Part shown: in pieces, positions 55,813 to 64,000 of the stretch
How the letters are laid out: each line of letters begins with the position of its first letter
Position numbering within the stretch: position 1 is the first letter of the stretch
NCBI RefSeq assembly: GCF_012911815.1
Contig: NZ_JAATNW010000006.1
Coordinates: 248,001 to 312,000 of the forward strand
Reading direction: 5' to 3'
Length of the DNA stretch: 64,000 nucleotides
Source: Alteromonas ponticola
Lineage (GTDB): Bacteria; Pseudomonadota; Gammaproteobacteria; Enterobacterales; Alteromonadaceae
The notes under the pieces: model-generated
Database searches by the model: none
Seen by the model: only the letters and a program-made list of their open reading frames with translations
What the model was told of the DNA's origin: nothing
Translations under genes and position numbers: made by a program

Positions 55813-58335
55813 TTATTCGCAAGCCGGCAGCGTCCCGGCGATCTGAGTATAACGCAGATTCGATAAGGTCAATTCACCTGGTTGTGTGCGGTGCAGACTA
55901 AAGGCAGATTGCACCGCACCCAGGCTGGTGCCTGTGTCGATAAGGCATTGAACGGGGATGACCACTTCCTGCCATTCCTCGGTGTCTTGTGTAAACGTTG
56001 CCAGGTTTACCTCCTCTGCACAACTATTTACACAACTAATGCCTACGCGGGTGCCAGCAATCGCTGAGCCCTTGATATCAAATGCGATAACACTATTAGG
56101 TGCGTTGAAGTTTCGCATGTCCTCACTAAAAGGCGTATAAAAACCAACTGTACCCGCATCTTCCCAACGGATCAGAAGTGCATCTTCCTGCACTTTGCGA
56201 TCGGTTGTGCGCACATTGATATCATTGAGTGACGCAGTATTGCTATTCATAATCCTTGATTCACCGTTTGCACGAATTTCCAGCTGCCACGGTTTTTGCG
56301 TTGACAAAACATATACAGGTAGTTCACGCTCTGCCTCATTAGCCTGATTTTCAATTGACTCACTCAGATCATTGGACAGGTTATCTTTATCGTCGTAGCT
56401 CAGCCCATAACCAAACGAAAATTGAGGCGTTTTGCCGTCACCATAATTAACTTCATCATGTGATGGGTCTGCAGGCCAGCTGAAGGGCAATTTGCCTGAC
56501 ATCGCAAACTTTACCTCGTCATCGTTACTTTTCAATAAAACATCTGCGACACCTGCGCCCTCACTGCCAGGTAACCACGCAACCACAAACGCGTCACTGG
56601 CATTTAGTTCAGGGTTAACCCAGAGCGGACGACCTGTAATAAAAACTGATACAACTGGAATGCCCTGTGACTTAAGTTTCTTGAGCAGCGCAAGGTCAGA
56701 CTTTTCACCGCGCTGATATTCCAGGTTCGAGATATCTCCATTACCTTCCGCGTAAGGGTTTTCACCGAATACAATCACAGCAACATCGGGTTTTTGCGTA
56801 AAGTCACCGTTTTCAGCCAACTCAATTTGGCCTCCGGCGCTTTCAACCTGCGCTTTAAACCCATCAAATATTGAACTCCCCCCTGGGAAATCATCGTTTG
56901 TATTACCCGTTCCCTGCCAGGTGATTGTCCAGCCACCTGACTGCTTGCCGATGTTATCTGCAGCGTCTCCGGCCAGGCCAATGCGTAACGCAGGAGACAG
57001 TGGCAAAATTCCTTTTTTATTCTTTAACATGACTAACGATTTACGTACTGCCTCACGAGCCAACTGGCGATGTTCATCCGCTCCAATGAGGTTACTTTTG
57101 CCTGCTAATACGCGGTTAGCGGGGGAAGGTTGTTCAAATAAACCTGCACGCACTTTGACTCTTAAAATACGGCGAACCGCGTCGTCCAGTCGCGTTTGTG
57201 GGATAATCCCCTGTTGAACCTGCTCAATGAGATTGTGGTATAAGGGTTTCCAGGCACTGGTAGGAACCATGTAGATATCCAACCCTGCATTCATTGCCTG
57301 CGGACAGTTCTCGTTAGTACATCCTTCAATCTGGCCGTGACCATTCCAGTCGCCCACGACAAACCCGTCGAAACCCATCTTTTCTTTAAGCACTGTGGTA
57401 AGTAAGTATTTACTCCCGTGAATCTTCTTGCCGTGCCAACTATTGAAGGACGCCATAACGCTCTGTGCACCGGCAGCCAGGCCGTGAACATAACCCTGAG
57501 CATGTATGTCAAAAAGCGCCTGTTCAGTGCTGATGTTGTCACCCTGATCATCGCCGTCCTGAGTACCGCCATCACCGAGAAAATGTTTAACCGTCGAGAT
57601 GGCATGATATTCGTCGATGACACCATCACGCATATCACCCTGCATGCCTTTCACAATGGCGGCTGCATAGGCGCCCACGATGTCAGGATTTTCAGAATAG
57701 CTTTCATAGGTTCTGCCCCATCGGTCGTTGCGAGCAACAGCCACCGTTGGCGCAAAAATCCAGTCAATACCCGTTGCTTTCACTTCTTTAGAGGTAGCTT
57801 CTGCAATTTGGGTAATCAGACCGGGGTTATTCATGGCGCCCAACCCGATGTTGTGCGGGAACAATGTTGCACCGACGACATTGTTGTGACCGTGCACCGC
57901 ATCTGTTCCCCACATAGTAGGAATTGAGCTGCCATCCACTGAATCATCAATTGATGCCTGATACATTTTCTCTGCCAGCGAAACCCAATCTTCGACAGAT
58001 GCATGTTTGTTATTCTCAGGGAACGCCCCCCCGCCGTTTAAGTATGACCCAAAGCCGTATTGACGCATGTCTTCAATCGTAATGTCACGAATCTCTGGTT
58101 GAATGACCTGAGCAACTTTTTGTTTCAGAGTCATATCTTTCAGTAATGCTGAAACCCGCTGCTCGACTTCGTCGTGGTTGGCTGTGGCAAACGAGATGTC
58201 CGGCCAAAAATCAGCCGCTTTTTTTTCAGCCGCTACCGCTGCAGAGTCCGTTTTTTCTGCTTCTGAATAACTGCATGCAGAAAGAAATGACGTACATGAC
58301 AATAGGACGCTGATAGTGATTAGTGTTTTTTTCAT
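55813..58335 (-). CDS. ExoP-like GH3 exo-beta-glucosidase/glucanase lipoprotein
   Basis: 840 residues from ATG 58335 with AGGAGG eight bases upstream; the 54 additional residues upstream belong to the transporter region. Lipobox LSACS makes it a lipoprotein. Order: GH3 N-terminal barrel (about 70-410, nucleophile Asp in [11 protein letters not shown]), GH3 C-terminal domain (about 430-650, KNKKGILPL), then a galactose-binding-like C-terminal domain (about 690-840) as in Pseudoalteromonas ExoP, which has the same length. It releases glucose from beta-1,3/1,4-glucans or cello-oligosaccharides. Its ATG overlaps the transporter stop (ATGA), and it lies in the left arm of the divergent locus. Confidence 0.93.
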   Translation of the reverse strand: MKKTLITISVLLSCTSFLSACSYSEAEKTDSAAVAAEKKAADFWPDISFATANHDEVEQRVSALLKDMTLKQKVAQVIQPEIRDITIEDMRQYGFGSYLNGGGAFPENNKHASVEDWVSLAEKMYQASIDDSVDGSSIPTMWGTDAVHGHNNVVGATLFPHNIGLGAMNNPGLITQIAEATSKEVKATGIDWIFAPTVAVARNDRWGRTYESYSENPDIVGAYAAAIVKGMQGDMRDGVIDEYHAISTVKHFLGDGGTQDGDDQGDNISTEQALFDIHAQGYVHGLAAGAQSVMASFNSWHGKKIHGSKYLLTTVLKEKMGFDGFVVGDWNGHGQIEGCTNENCPQAMNAGLDIYMVPTSAWKPLYHNLIEQVQQGIIPQTRLDDAVRRILRVKVRAGLFEQPSPANRVLAGKSNLIGADEHRQLAREAVRKSLVMLKNKKGILPLSPALRIGLAGDAADNIGKQSGGWTITWQGTGNTNDDFPGGSSIFDGFKAQVESAGGQIELAENGDFTQKPDVAVIVFGENPYAEGNGDISNLEYQRGEKSDLALLKKLKSQGIPVVSVFITGRPLWVNPELNASDAFVVAWLPGSEGAGVADVLLKSNDDEVKFAMSGKLPFSWPADPSHDEVNYGDGKTPQFSFGYGLSYDDKDNLSNDLSESIENQANEAERELPVYVLSTQKPWQLEIRANGESRIMNSNTASLNDINVRTTDRKVQEDALLIRWEDAGTVGFYTPFSEDMRNFNAPNSVIAFDIKGSAIAGTRVGISCVNSCAEEVNLATFTQDTEEWQEVVIPVQCLIDTGTSLGAVQSAFSLHRTQPGELTLSNLRYTQIAGTLPACE

Positions 58336-59576
58336 GCCGCAACCTCCTGCTTGACGGGTTTGCAGCCTGCTAAGCCATAGTAGGCAATATAAATGTAACA
58401 AATGAGGGGTAACAAAAATGAAATTTGCAGGCCGAAACTGTCTGCCAGTACGCCTTGCATTAGCGGTACAATCGCGCCGCCCACAATGGCAAGGCACAAC
58501 ATGCCTGAGCCTTGTGCGGTTTGTTTACCAAGTCCTTTAAGCGCAAGGCTGAAAATAGTGGGAAACATAATGGAATTGCACAAGCCAACCGCCAGAATTG
58601 ACCACATGGCCAAGTGTCCTGAGCTGTTTACCGAAACGGTAATGAGAACACAGGATAAAAAGCTGTTAAACGCCAGGCACTTGCCGGGATTGACTTTTTG
58701 CATGACGACCGCGCCAATGAAGCGTCCAACCATGGCTCCACCCCAATAGTAAGCGATAAAGTTGGCGGCTTGACGTTCACTTAGACTGAGTACCTCTTCA
58801 GAAATAAAGTAGTTGACCAGAAAACTTCCTATGGAAACCTCAGCGCCCACGTAAACAAAAATACCAATGACACCCAGCATAAGGTGGCGATGTTTCAGCA
58901 CGCTACCTGTTATTTCGCCGATTACAATATCTTCAGTATCAGCGGGCTTGGGTAATTGCACCTTAATCATCATCAAGGCCATTACCACCAGAACCAGGGC
59001 CAGGCCCAGATACGGGATGATGGTTGAGTTCGCTTCTGCCTGTGCACTTACTTCACCATGGGCGGAAAACAGCAACATCCCGCCGACCAATGGTGCAACT
59101 GTGGTGCCTAATGAATTGAAGGCCTGTGTCATCGTCAGTCGGCTGGACGCAGTTTCCGGATCCCCCATTACGGTCACTAATGGATTCGCCGCAACCTGCA
59201 AAATTGTAATGCCTGATGCCAATACAAATAACGCCGTTAAAAACATCCAGTATTGGGCAGCCAATGCGGAGGGAATAAACATCAAACAGCCAAGTGCAGC
59301 GGTAACTAATCCAATCCCTATACCCTTCTGATAGCCTACGTTATTCACCAGTTTTCCAGCAGGCACGGAAATCAGAAAATAGGCACCAAAAAAGCACGAC
59401 TGCACCAGCATCGCCTGCGTATAGTTGAGTGAAAAGAGCCCTTTTAAATGAGGGATCAGGATGTCATTGAGTGCAGTTATGAAACCCCACATGAAAAATA
59501 ATGAGGTAAGCGTGGCAAGTGCAAAGAATGATGTTGTGTGTGTTGGCGATGGCGACACGTAAGCTGAGTTTGTCAT
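58332..59576 (-). CDS. FHS-family sugar MFS transporter (GluP/FucP type)
   Basis: 414 residues with 12 membrane helices. [23 protein letters not shown] is the hallmark first helix of glucose/galactose and fucose transporters, and [22 protein letters not shown] is the conserved helix-4 region. It should take up the glucose released by the glucosidases with protons. It is the first gene of the left arm, translationally coupled to the GH3 gene. Confidence 0.92.
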   Translation of the reverse strand: MTNSAYVSPSPTHTTSFFALATLTSLFFMWGFITALNDILIPHLKGLFSLNYTQAMLVQSCFFGAYFLISVPAGKLVNNVGYQKGIGIGLVTAALGCLMFIPSALAAQYWMFLTALFVLASGITILQVAANPLVTVMGDPETASSRLTMTQAFNSLGTTVAPLVGGMLLFSAHGEVSAQAEANSTIIPYLGLALVLVVMALMMIKVQLPKPADTEDIVIGEITGSVLKHRHLMLGVIGIFVYVGAEVSIGSFLVNYFISEEVLSLSERQAANFIAYYWGGAMVGRFIGAVVMQKVNPGKCLAFNSFLSCVLITVSVNSSGHLAMWSILAVGLCNSIMFPTIFSLALKGLGKQTAQGSGMLCLAIVGGAIVPLMQGVLADSFGLQISFLLPLICYIYIAYYGLAGCKPVKQEVAA

Positions 59577-59685
59577 GCGGGTTCCCGGTTTCTAGGTATC
59601 AAACATTTTTTGTTTAATAAACGTAAATTGTAGTAACAAACATTTCATTAACAAATATCGTGAGTATAAAGTCATTCAAGCAAAA

Positions 59686-59699
59686 TGCAAGCGCTTACA
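59686..59699 (+). promoter_or_regulatory. LacI-type operator, left arm
   Basis: TGCAAGCGCTTACA is a near-palindrome centred on AAGCGCTT, the core bound by LacI/GalR-family regulators. It lies 110 bases upstream of the FHS transporter start and differs by one base from the second copy at 59912. Confidence 0.8.
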
Positions 59700-59911
59700 T
59701 TTTGGTCTCACTTTGCTGCATTGTTACCTGCAATGAGGGAATTAAGTGACTTCAACCTTTGCGCCCCACTTTTTTAGAGCAAACTTTTCCGTACAGTATT
59801 TTTTATAAATCAATAGATTGGGGCTTAACGTAATGGCAACGTTATGTGACGTATTGAATCTGTGCGCGAATAATACTTGCAATACCCTGTTAAAACATTG
59901 TAAAACTGTAA

Positions 59912-59925
59912 TGAAAGCGCTTACA
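59912..59925 (+). promoter_or_regulatory. LacI-type operator, right arm
   Basis: TGAAAGCGCTTACA lies 79 bases before the GH1 start. With the copy at 59686 it brackets the divergent promoter region (59577-60003, otherwise free of genes), as expected for one regulator controlling both arms, most simply the LacI protein coded at 62738. Confidence 0.8.
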
Positions 59926-60003
59926 GTTTCCTTCGCTGAATATCCGGCAGCAAACTTAGCTTTTTCTTTTATGAAATACACTTATCACGATTAAGCCAAA
60001 TGT

Positions 60004-61341
60004 ATGAGCAACTCTTTAACGTTAAACGCACACTTTCGCAGTAATACCTTCACCTTTGGTGTAGCGACGTCATCTTTTCAGATTGAAGGGGCCGCCGATC
60101 GTCGCGAAGAGTCAATCTGGGACCGATTCTGCCAGCAATCCGGAAAAATTCTGGATGGAAGCGACGGCAAAATTGCCTGCGATCATGTCAATCGCTGGCA
60201 ACAAGACCTGGATATTATCGATAGTTTAAATGTTGATGCATACCGATTTTCCGTTTCATGGCCGCGCATTATCAGACAGGACGGCAGCGTAAACCAGGAC
60301 GGTGTAGAGTTTTACCTGAACCTGCTAAAGAGATTGAAGTCCAAGGGTATCAAAGCGTACGTTACACTTTATCATTGGGACTTACCGCAATATTTAGAAG
60401 ACCAGGGAGGCTGGTTAAATCGTGATACTGCTTATGCGTTCGCTTCCTACGCCGAAGTGGTAGTAAAAGCGTTTGGTGAGCTGGTGTATTCATACGCCAC
60501 ATTAAACGAACCATTTTGTAGCGCGTATCTAGGCTACGAAGTTGGTATTCATGCGCCTGGAAAAGCCAAAAAAGAATACGGTAAGAAAGCTATTCACCAC
60601 CTGTTGCTGGCTCATGGTCTGGGCATGAAGGTACTGCGCCGATTCGCCCCTGAAGCTCACAGCGGAATAGTGCTTAATTTCACCCCATTTTATCCAGCAT
60701 CAGAAAGCGACCAGGATATTCGCGCTACACAGCTTGCTCACGACCACTTTAATGACTGGTACATCCGGCCGATCCTCGAAGGCCGCTATCCAGCGCTAAT
60801 CGACCAGATACCGGTCTCTCATCGACCCGACGTAGAACCCGGTGATCTCGATATCATTGCGCAGCCAATTGATTATTTAGGGGTAAATTATTACACCCGT
60901 GCACGGGTTAAATGCGATGCTCCTGGCGACCCGGTTCATCTTCCTGCACCTGATGCCAGTGAACAAACTGCGATGGGCTGGGAAGTCTATCCGCAAGGAT
61001 TGACCGACCTGTTATTACAATTGCACCGCGATTTCAGTCTGCCTCCGGTCATTATTACGGAAAATGGATTGGCCAGCGATGACCACCTGATTGATGGTGA
61101 AGTCAATGATCAACAACGCATCCGCTATCTGCAAAATCATATGGATGCAGTTGCCGACGCCATGGACCAAGGCGTAAACATTACCGGCTATTTTGTCTGG
61201 AGTTTATTAGATAACTTTGAGTGGGCATTAGGATATGAAAAGCGCTTCGGTATCGTGTATGTTGATTACCAGACTCAACAGCGAACGTTAAAAAACAGTG
61301 CGCTTGCGCTGACCAAGAGCCTGTCGAACCGTCGTCAATAA
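60004..61341 (+). CDS. GH1 beta-glucosidase
   Basis: 445 residues, the standard GH1 size, no signal peptide, so cytoplasmic. Acid/base Glu169 in TLNEP and nucleophile Glu353 in ITENG are both present; the N-terminal FTFGVATSSFQIEGA signature is intact. It hydrolyses cellobiose or other beta-glucosides brought in by the neighbouring symporter. The ATG has only a weak ribosome site. First gene of the right arm, with an operator 79 bases upstream. Confidence 0.96.
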   Translation: MSNSLTLNAHFRSNTFTFGVATSSFQIEGAADRREESIWDRFCQQSGKILDGSDGKIACDHVNRWQQDLDIIDSLNVDAYRFSVSWPRIIRQDGSVNQDGVEFYLNLLKRLKSKGIKAYVTLYHWDLPQYLEDQGGWLNRDTAYAFASYAEVVVKAFGELVYSYATLNEPFCSAYLGYEVGIHAPGKAKKEYGKKAIHHLLLAHGLGMKVLRRFAPEAHSGIVLNFTPFYPASESDQDIRATQLAHDHFNDWYIRPILEGRYPALIDQIPVSHRPDVEPGDLDIIAQPIDYLGVNYYTRARVKCDAPGDPVHLPAPDASEQTAMGWEVYPQGLTDLLLQLHRDFSLPPVIITENGLASDDHLIDGEVNDQQRIRYLQNHMDAVADAMDQGVNITGYFVWSLLDNFEWALGYEKRFGIVYVDYQTQQRTLKNSALALTKSLSNRRQ

Positions 61342-61363
61342 ACAGCAGAACGGGAATACCACA

Positions 61364-62692
61364 ATGGTAAGTGCTCGCGAAAAAATCGCATATGGTTTAG
61401 GGGATACCGCCAGTAACTTCATATTCCAGACGGTGATGCTGTTTTTAACCTTTTACTATACCGATATTATCGGTTTGCCGCCGGCAGCGGTTGGTACCAT
61501 GTTTTTGGTAGTGCGGGCGTTTGATGCTATCACCGATCCTCTGATGGGGGCATTGGCCGACAAAACCAATACGCGCTGGGGCTCTTACCGTCCTTATCTG
61601 CTATGGCTGGCACTGCCTTTTGCGTTATGTAGTATCCTCGCATTTACCTCTCCCGCACTGCCTGAAGAAGGTAAGATGGCCTATGCGTTCGTCACTTACG
61701 CATTGTTAATGTTGATGTATACCGCCATTAATATTCCTTATTCTGCGCTTGGTGGCGTCATGAGTGCAAATCCCACTGAGCGGGTATCTATTCAGTCTTA
61801 TCGATTCGTATTCGCGATGGTGGGCGGCTTGCTGGTCACCACATTCACGCTACCCTTGGTGGATTTTTTTGGTGAAGGTGATCAGGCGCTGGGATATCAG
61901 CGCACGATGATGGCAATGAGCGTACTTGGCATGATCTTGTTCCTGCTCTGTTTCGCCGGAACCAGAGAGCGCGTTAGGCCGACGAATCAGGGCGCAGCAT
62001 CCATCCGGGAGCAGTTGCAGGCCTTGTGGTATAACGACCAGTGCCGTGTGCTCTGCGTGGTTGCGGTATTATTACTGACCGGTATGGTGTTACGAAATAC
62101 CTTGGCTATTTATTATGTTAAGTATGTATTGCAGCGCCCGGATGATGTCACCCTGTTTGTGACGGCAGGAATGATAGGCAGCATTATTGGATGCGCACTG
62201 GCTAATCCGCTAGCCAAAAAGATGTGCAAAGTCAGGGCTTATATGGTGTTGCAATTAATTAGTGCAGTGATGTGCCTACTTAATTATTTTGTCCCTGCAG
62301 ACATGTGGCTGGGTGCCCTTGGAATTCATTTTTTGTGGGGTTTGTTTTTGCAAATGGCCACACCTCTGCTGTGGGCAAAAATTGCCGATGTTGTTGACTA
62401 TGGCGAAAGTAAAACCGGTATACGAATGACCGGAATTACTTACTCGACGGTAGTGTTCTTCATTAAAGTCGGGTTGGCTGTAGGCGGCGCACTGGCCGGG
62501 TGGTTGTTAGCCTTTTATGATTATCAGGCAAATGTATTTGAGCCAGACGTTGCAAATGGAATTATTGTTTCGTTCTGTATTTTCCCTGCTTTAGCATCAA
62601 TAGCAGTTGCGATTATTATGCGGTGGTATACATTAGACAGCCATAAGATGGAATCGGTTCAAGCATCGTTGTCGTTAAGTAAAGCTGGTTAG
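61364..62692 (+). CDS. GPH-family sugar:cation symporter (MelB/XylP type)
   Basis: 442 residues with 12 membrane helices. The opening KIAYGLGDTASNFIFQ and the loop DAITDPLMGALADKTNTRWGSYRPYLLW are diagnostic for the glycoside-pentoside-hexuronide family. It lies 22 bases after the GH1 gene, so beta-glucosides are the likely substrates, taken up intact and cleaved inside. Confidence 0.94.
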   Translation: MVSAREKIAYGLGDTASNFIFQTVMLFLTFYYTDIIGLPPAAVGTMFLVVRAFDAITDPLMGALADKTNTRWGSYRPYLLWLALPFALCSILAFTSPALPEEGKMAYAFVTYALLMLMYTAINIPYSALGGVMSANPTERVSIQSYRFVFAMVGGLLVTTFTLPLVDFFGEGDQALGYQRTMMAMSVLGMILFLLCFAGTRERVRPTNQGAASIREQLQALWYNDQCRVLCVVAVLLLTGMVLRNTLAIYYVKYVLQRPDDVTLFVTAGMIGSIIGCALANPLAKKMCKVRAYMVLQLISAVMCLLNYFVPADMWLGALGIHFLWGLFLQMATPLLWAKIADVVDYGESKTGIRMTGITYSTVVFFIKVGLAVGGALAGWLLAFYDYQANVFEPDVANGIIVSFCIFPALASIAVAIIMRWYTLDSHKMESVQASLSLSKAG

Positions 62693-62737
62693 GCTAACCA
62701 GCCTTGATGCATCCGAACGGCGGTATCAGGAAAAAAC

Positions 62738-63745
62738 ATGGTAACAATTAAACAAGTCAGTGAAATGGCGGGGGTCTCGTCAGCTACTGTTTCCCGCGTA
62801 ATTAACAATACTGATACGGTTAAAGAAAAAACCCGCGTAAAGGTAATGGATGCCATGGCGCGACTCGGTTATCGCCACAATGTCCTCGCTGCCTCTCTAG
62901 CCTCCAAAAAAACCAATACCATTGGTTACGTAGTGCCAGAATTACATGGTTCGTTTTTCGGCAATATGATGGCGGGGTCGGAAAAGGTACTGCGTAATGC
63001 AAACAAACATATGTTTGTAGCGACGGGCCATTCCGATGAAAAATTGGAAATGCGGGAAATTGAGGCATTACTAAGTCGACGATGTGATGCCCTGATCCTG
63101 CATGTTGAAGCGATCAGTGATGACTACCTGATACATCTAGCTGAACAAGATGTGCCGCTGGTGATCGTAAATCGCTACATTAAAGAGATTGAAGAAAACT
63201 GCATTAGCCTGGACAACGAATTGGGGGGGTATCTGGCAACCCGCCATTTGATTGATTTGGGCCACTCACAAATTGCTTACCTGTCGGGATCGTTATTTAA
63301 AGCGGACGGTGTGAACCGCCTCGCTGGTCATAAGCGGGCATTGTCAGAGGCCGGTTTGCGCTTTGACGAAGCGTTGATGTTCGAGGGTGACTTTCAGGCC
63401 CAGTCAGGTGATGCCGGGATTAAAGCATTAGCTAAGCAGGAGCGCCAGTATTCAGCGGTTGTCTGTGCTAATGATGAAATGGCGTCGGGTGCCATCAACG
63501 CATTGCGTGAACAAAATAAATGTGTCCCGGAAGATGTCTCGGTAATTGGTTTTGATAACGTCGATTTTGCAAGCTATCTCACCCCAGGATTGACCACAAT
63601 CGATTACCCCATGCGTGAAATAGGGGAAATGGCGGCGCGATGGATCCTAAACCGGGCATATGGTGATCATAAAATGTCACTTACTCATGTTTTAGAGCCG
63701 AAACTGGTTCTGCGCGGAACGACTAAACAAGCTGCTGAAAAATAA
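62738..63745 (+). CDS. LacI-family transcriptional regulator
   Basis: 335 residues. The N-terminal HTH (TIKQVSEMAGVSSATVSRVIN) and hinge (LAASLASKKTNTIGYV) precede a periplasmic-binding-protein-like sensor domain (about 60-330; CANDEMASGAINAL and VIGFDNVDFASYL are typical). It probably represses both arms of the glucosidase locus at the AAGCGCTT operators and is released by a glucose disaccharide or similar; that is inferred from position and operator type. Confidence 0.94.
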   Translation: MVTIKQVSEMAGVSSATVSRVINNTDTVKEKTRVKVMDAMARLGYRHNVLAASLASKKTNTIGYVVPELHGSFFGNMMAGSEKVLRNANKHMFVATGHSDEKLEMREIEALLSRRCDALILHVEAISDDYLIHLAEQDVPLVIVNRYIKEIEENCISLDNELGGYLATRHLIDLGHSQIAYLSGSLFKADGVNRLAGHKRALSEAGLRFDEALMFEGDFQAQSGDAGIKALAKQERQYSAVVCANDEMASGAINALREQNKCVPEDVSVIGFDNVDFASYLTPGLTTIDYPMREIGEMAARWILNRAYGDHKMSLTHVLEPKLVLRGTTKQAAEK

Positions 63746-63842
63746 ATGCAAAACATTTGTTAATGCTTCTTACTATTTTGGCCGATATCAGGTTACTATA
63801 AATTTCTATGCTTTAATCCTTTGCCTGAATACAGAGGTTCAC

Positions 63843-64000
63843 ATGCTCGTACTTAAGTCTACATACGAAGAAAAACTCGAAGAATTACATGCGCTTAAGC
63901 GCGAACAGTCCGACTTGCAGAAAAAAGTCAAGCAGCTCGAAGAACAGAATGAAATGCTGGCAGAAGAAAACCAGCAATTGCAGGCAACGACAGGAAAAAG
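63843..64000 (+). CDS. Start of a coiled-coil protein (3' end outside window)
   Basis: ATG at 63843 with AGAGG upstream; the frame stays open to the window end (52 codons). The visible part is a charged heptad-type coiled coil (EEKLEELHALKREQ, KKVKQLEEQNEML). Many soluble chemoreceptors and PAS proteins of this group begin so, but the domain that would decide is not visible. Confidence 0.6.
   Translation, partial: MLVLKSTYEEKLEELHALKREQSDLQKKVKQLEEQNEMLAEENQQLQATTGK

Overview
The window reads as chromosome of a marine, heterotrophic gammaproteobacterium of the Alteromonas type (Alteromonadales). The evidence is gene content and order: glmU, a Gfo/Idh/MocA oxidoreductase, a DeoR regulator and glmS in a row; ExoP-like GH3 and GH1 glucosidases; a TonB-dependent receptor; several c-di-GMP and chemotaxis proteins; and Gram-negative lipoproteins. 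Species assignment is inference. No rRNA, tRNA or CRISPR array was seen.

Layout. 1-2528: alkylation-repair operon (Ada-AlkA fusion cut by the left edge, ogt, an EamA transporter). 2550-3971: a GGDEF protein with a degenerate active site. 4209-9324: glmU to glmS, hexosamine supply for cell wall and LPS. 9325-16075: an AT-rich accessory island directly downstream of glmS, at the classical Tn7 attachment position. It holds an IS30 transposase relic and a three-gene unit: C5-cytosine methyltransferase, two-headed GHKL ATPase (paraMORC-like N-terminus, histidine-kinase-like C-terminus), and a receiver-domain protein. 16076-18481: an amidohydrolase and a tiny membrane ORF, with a 20-bp inverted repeat around the amidohydrolase. 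18482-21683: a metallophosphatase-fold protein lacking its metal ligands, translationally coupled to an intact diguanylate cyclase. 21712-31413: RNA methyltransferases, an S9 peptidase, HtpX, a YlqF GTPase, glpD/glpK and a tryptophan-repeat lipoprotein. 31475-39981: gpmA, nhaA, a TonB receptor, NADH dehydrogenase, YceI with cytochrome b561, an orphan Xre/MbcA/ParS-type protein and a GNAT. 40120-44613: a giant PAS plus coiled-coil membrane protein. 44821-51521: secreted and lipoprotein hypotheticals, an MFS pump and decayed genes (a frameshifted lipoprotein and a BON pseudogene). 51522-55790: a soluble PAS chemoreceptor, TauE/SafE, a zinc-ribbon protein and a CDF metal exporter. 55813-63745: a divergent beta-glucoside utilisation locus (GH3 and FHS transporter against GH1, GPH symporter and LacI regulator), with two near-identical LacI-type operators between the arms.

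The best candidate for an undescribed system is the 9866-15600 unit. Related neighbourhoods pair paraMORC/MutL-like ATPases with DNA methylases, Z1 helicase-like proteins, PD-(D/E)XK proteins and AIPR nucleases. Here the helicase and nuclease genes are absent. The ATPase carries a kinase-like His/HATPase module, and its partner keeps every hallmark residue of a phospho-receiver. This suggests DNA modification linked to a phosphorelay-like switch. The second-best candidate is the dead nucleotidase/diguanylate cyclase pair, which looks like a periplasmic ligand sensor controlling c-di-GMP.
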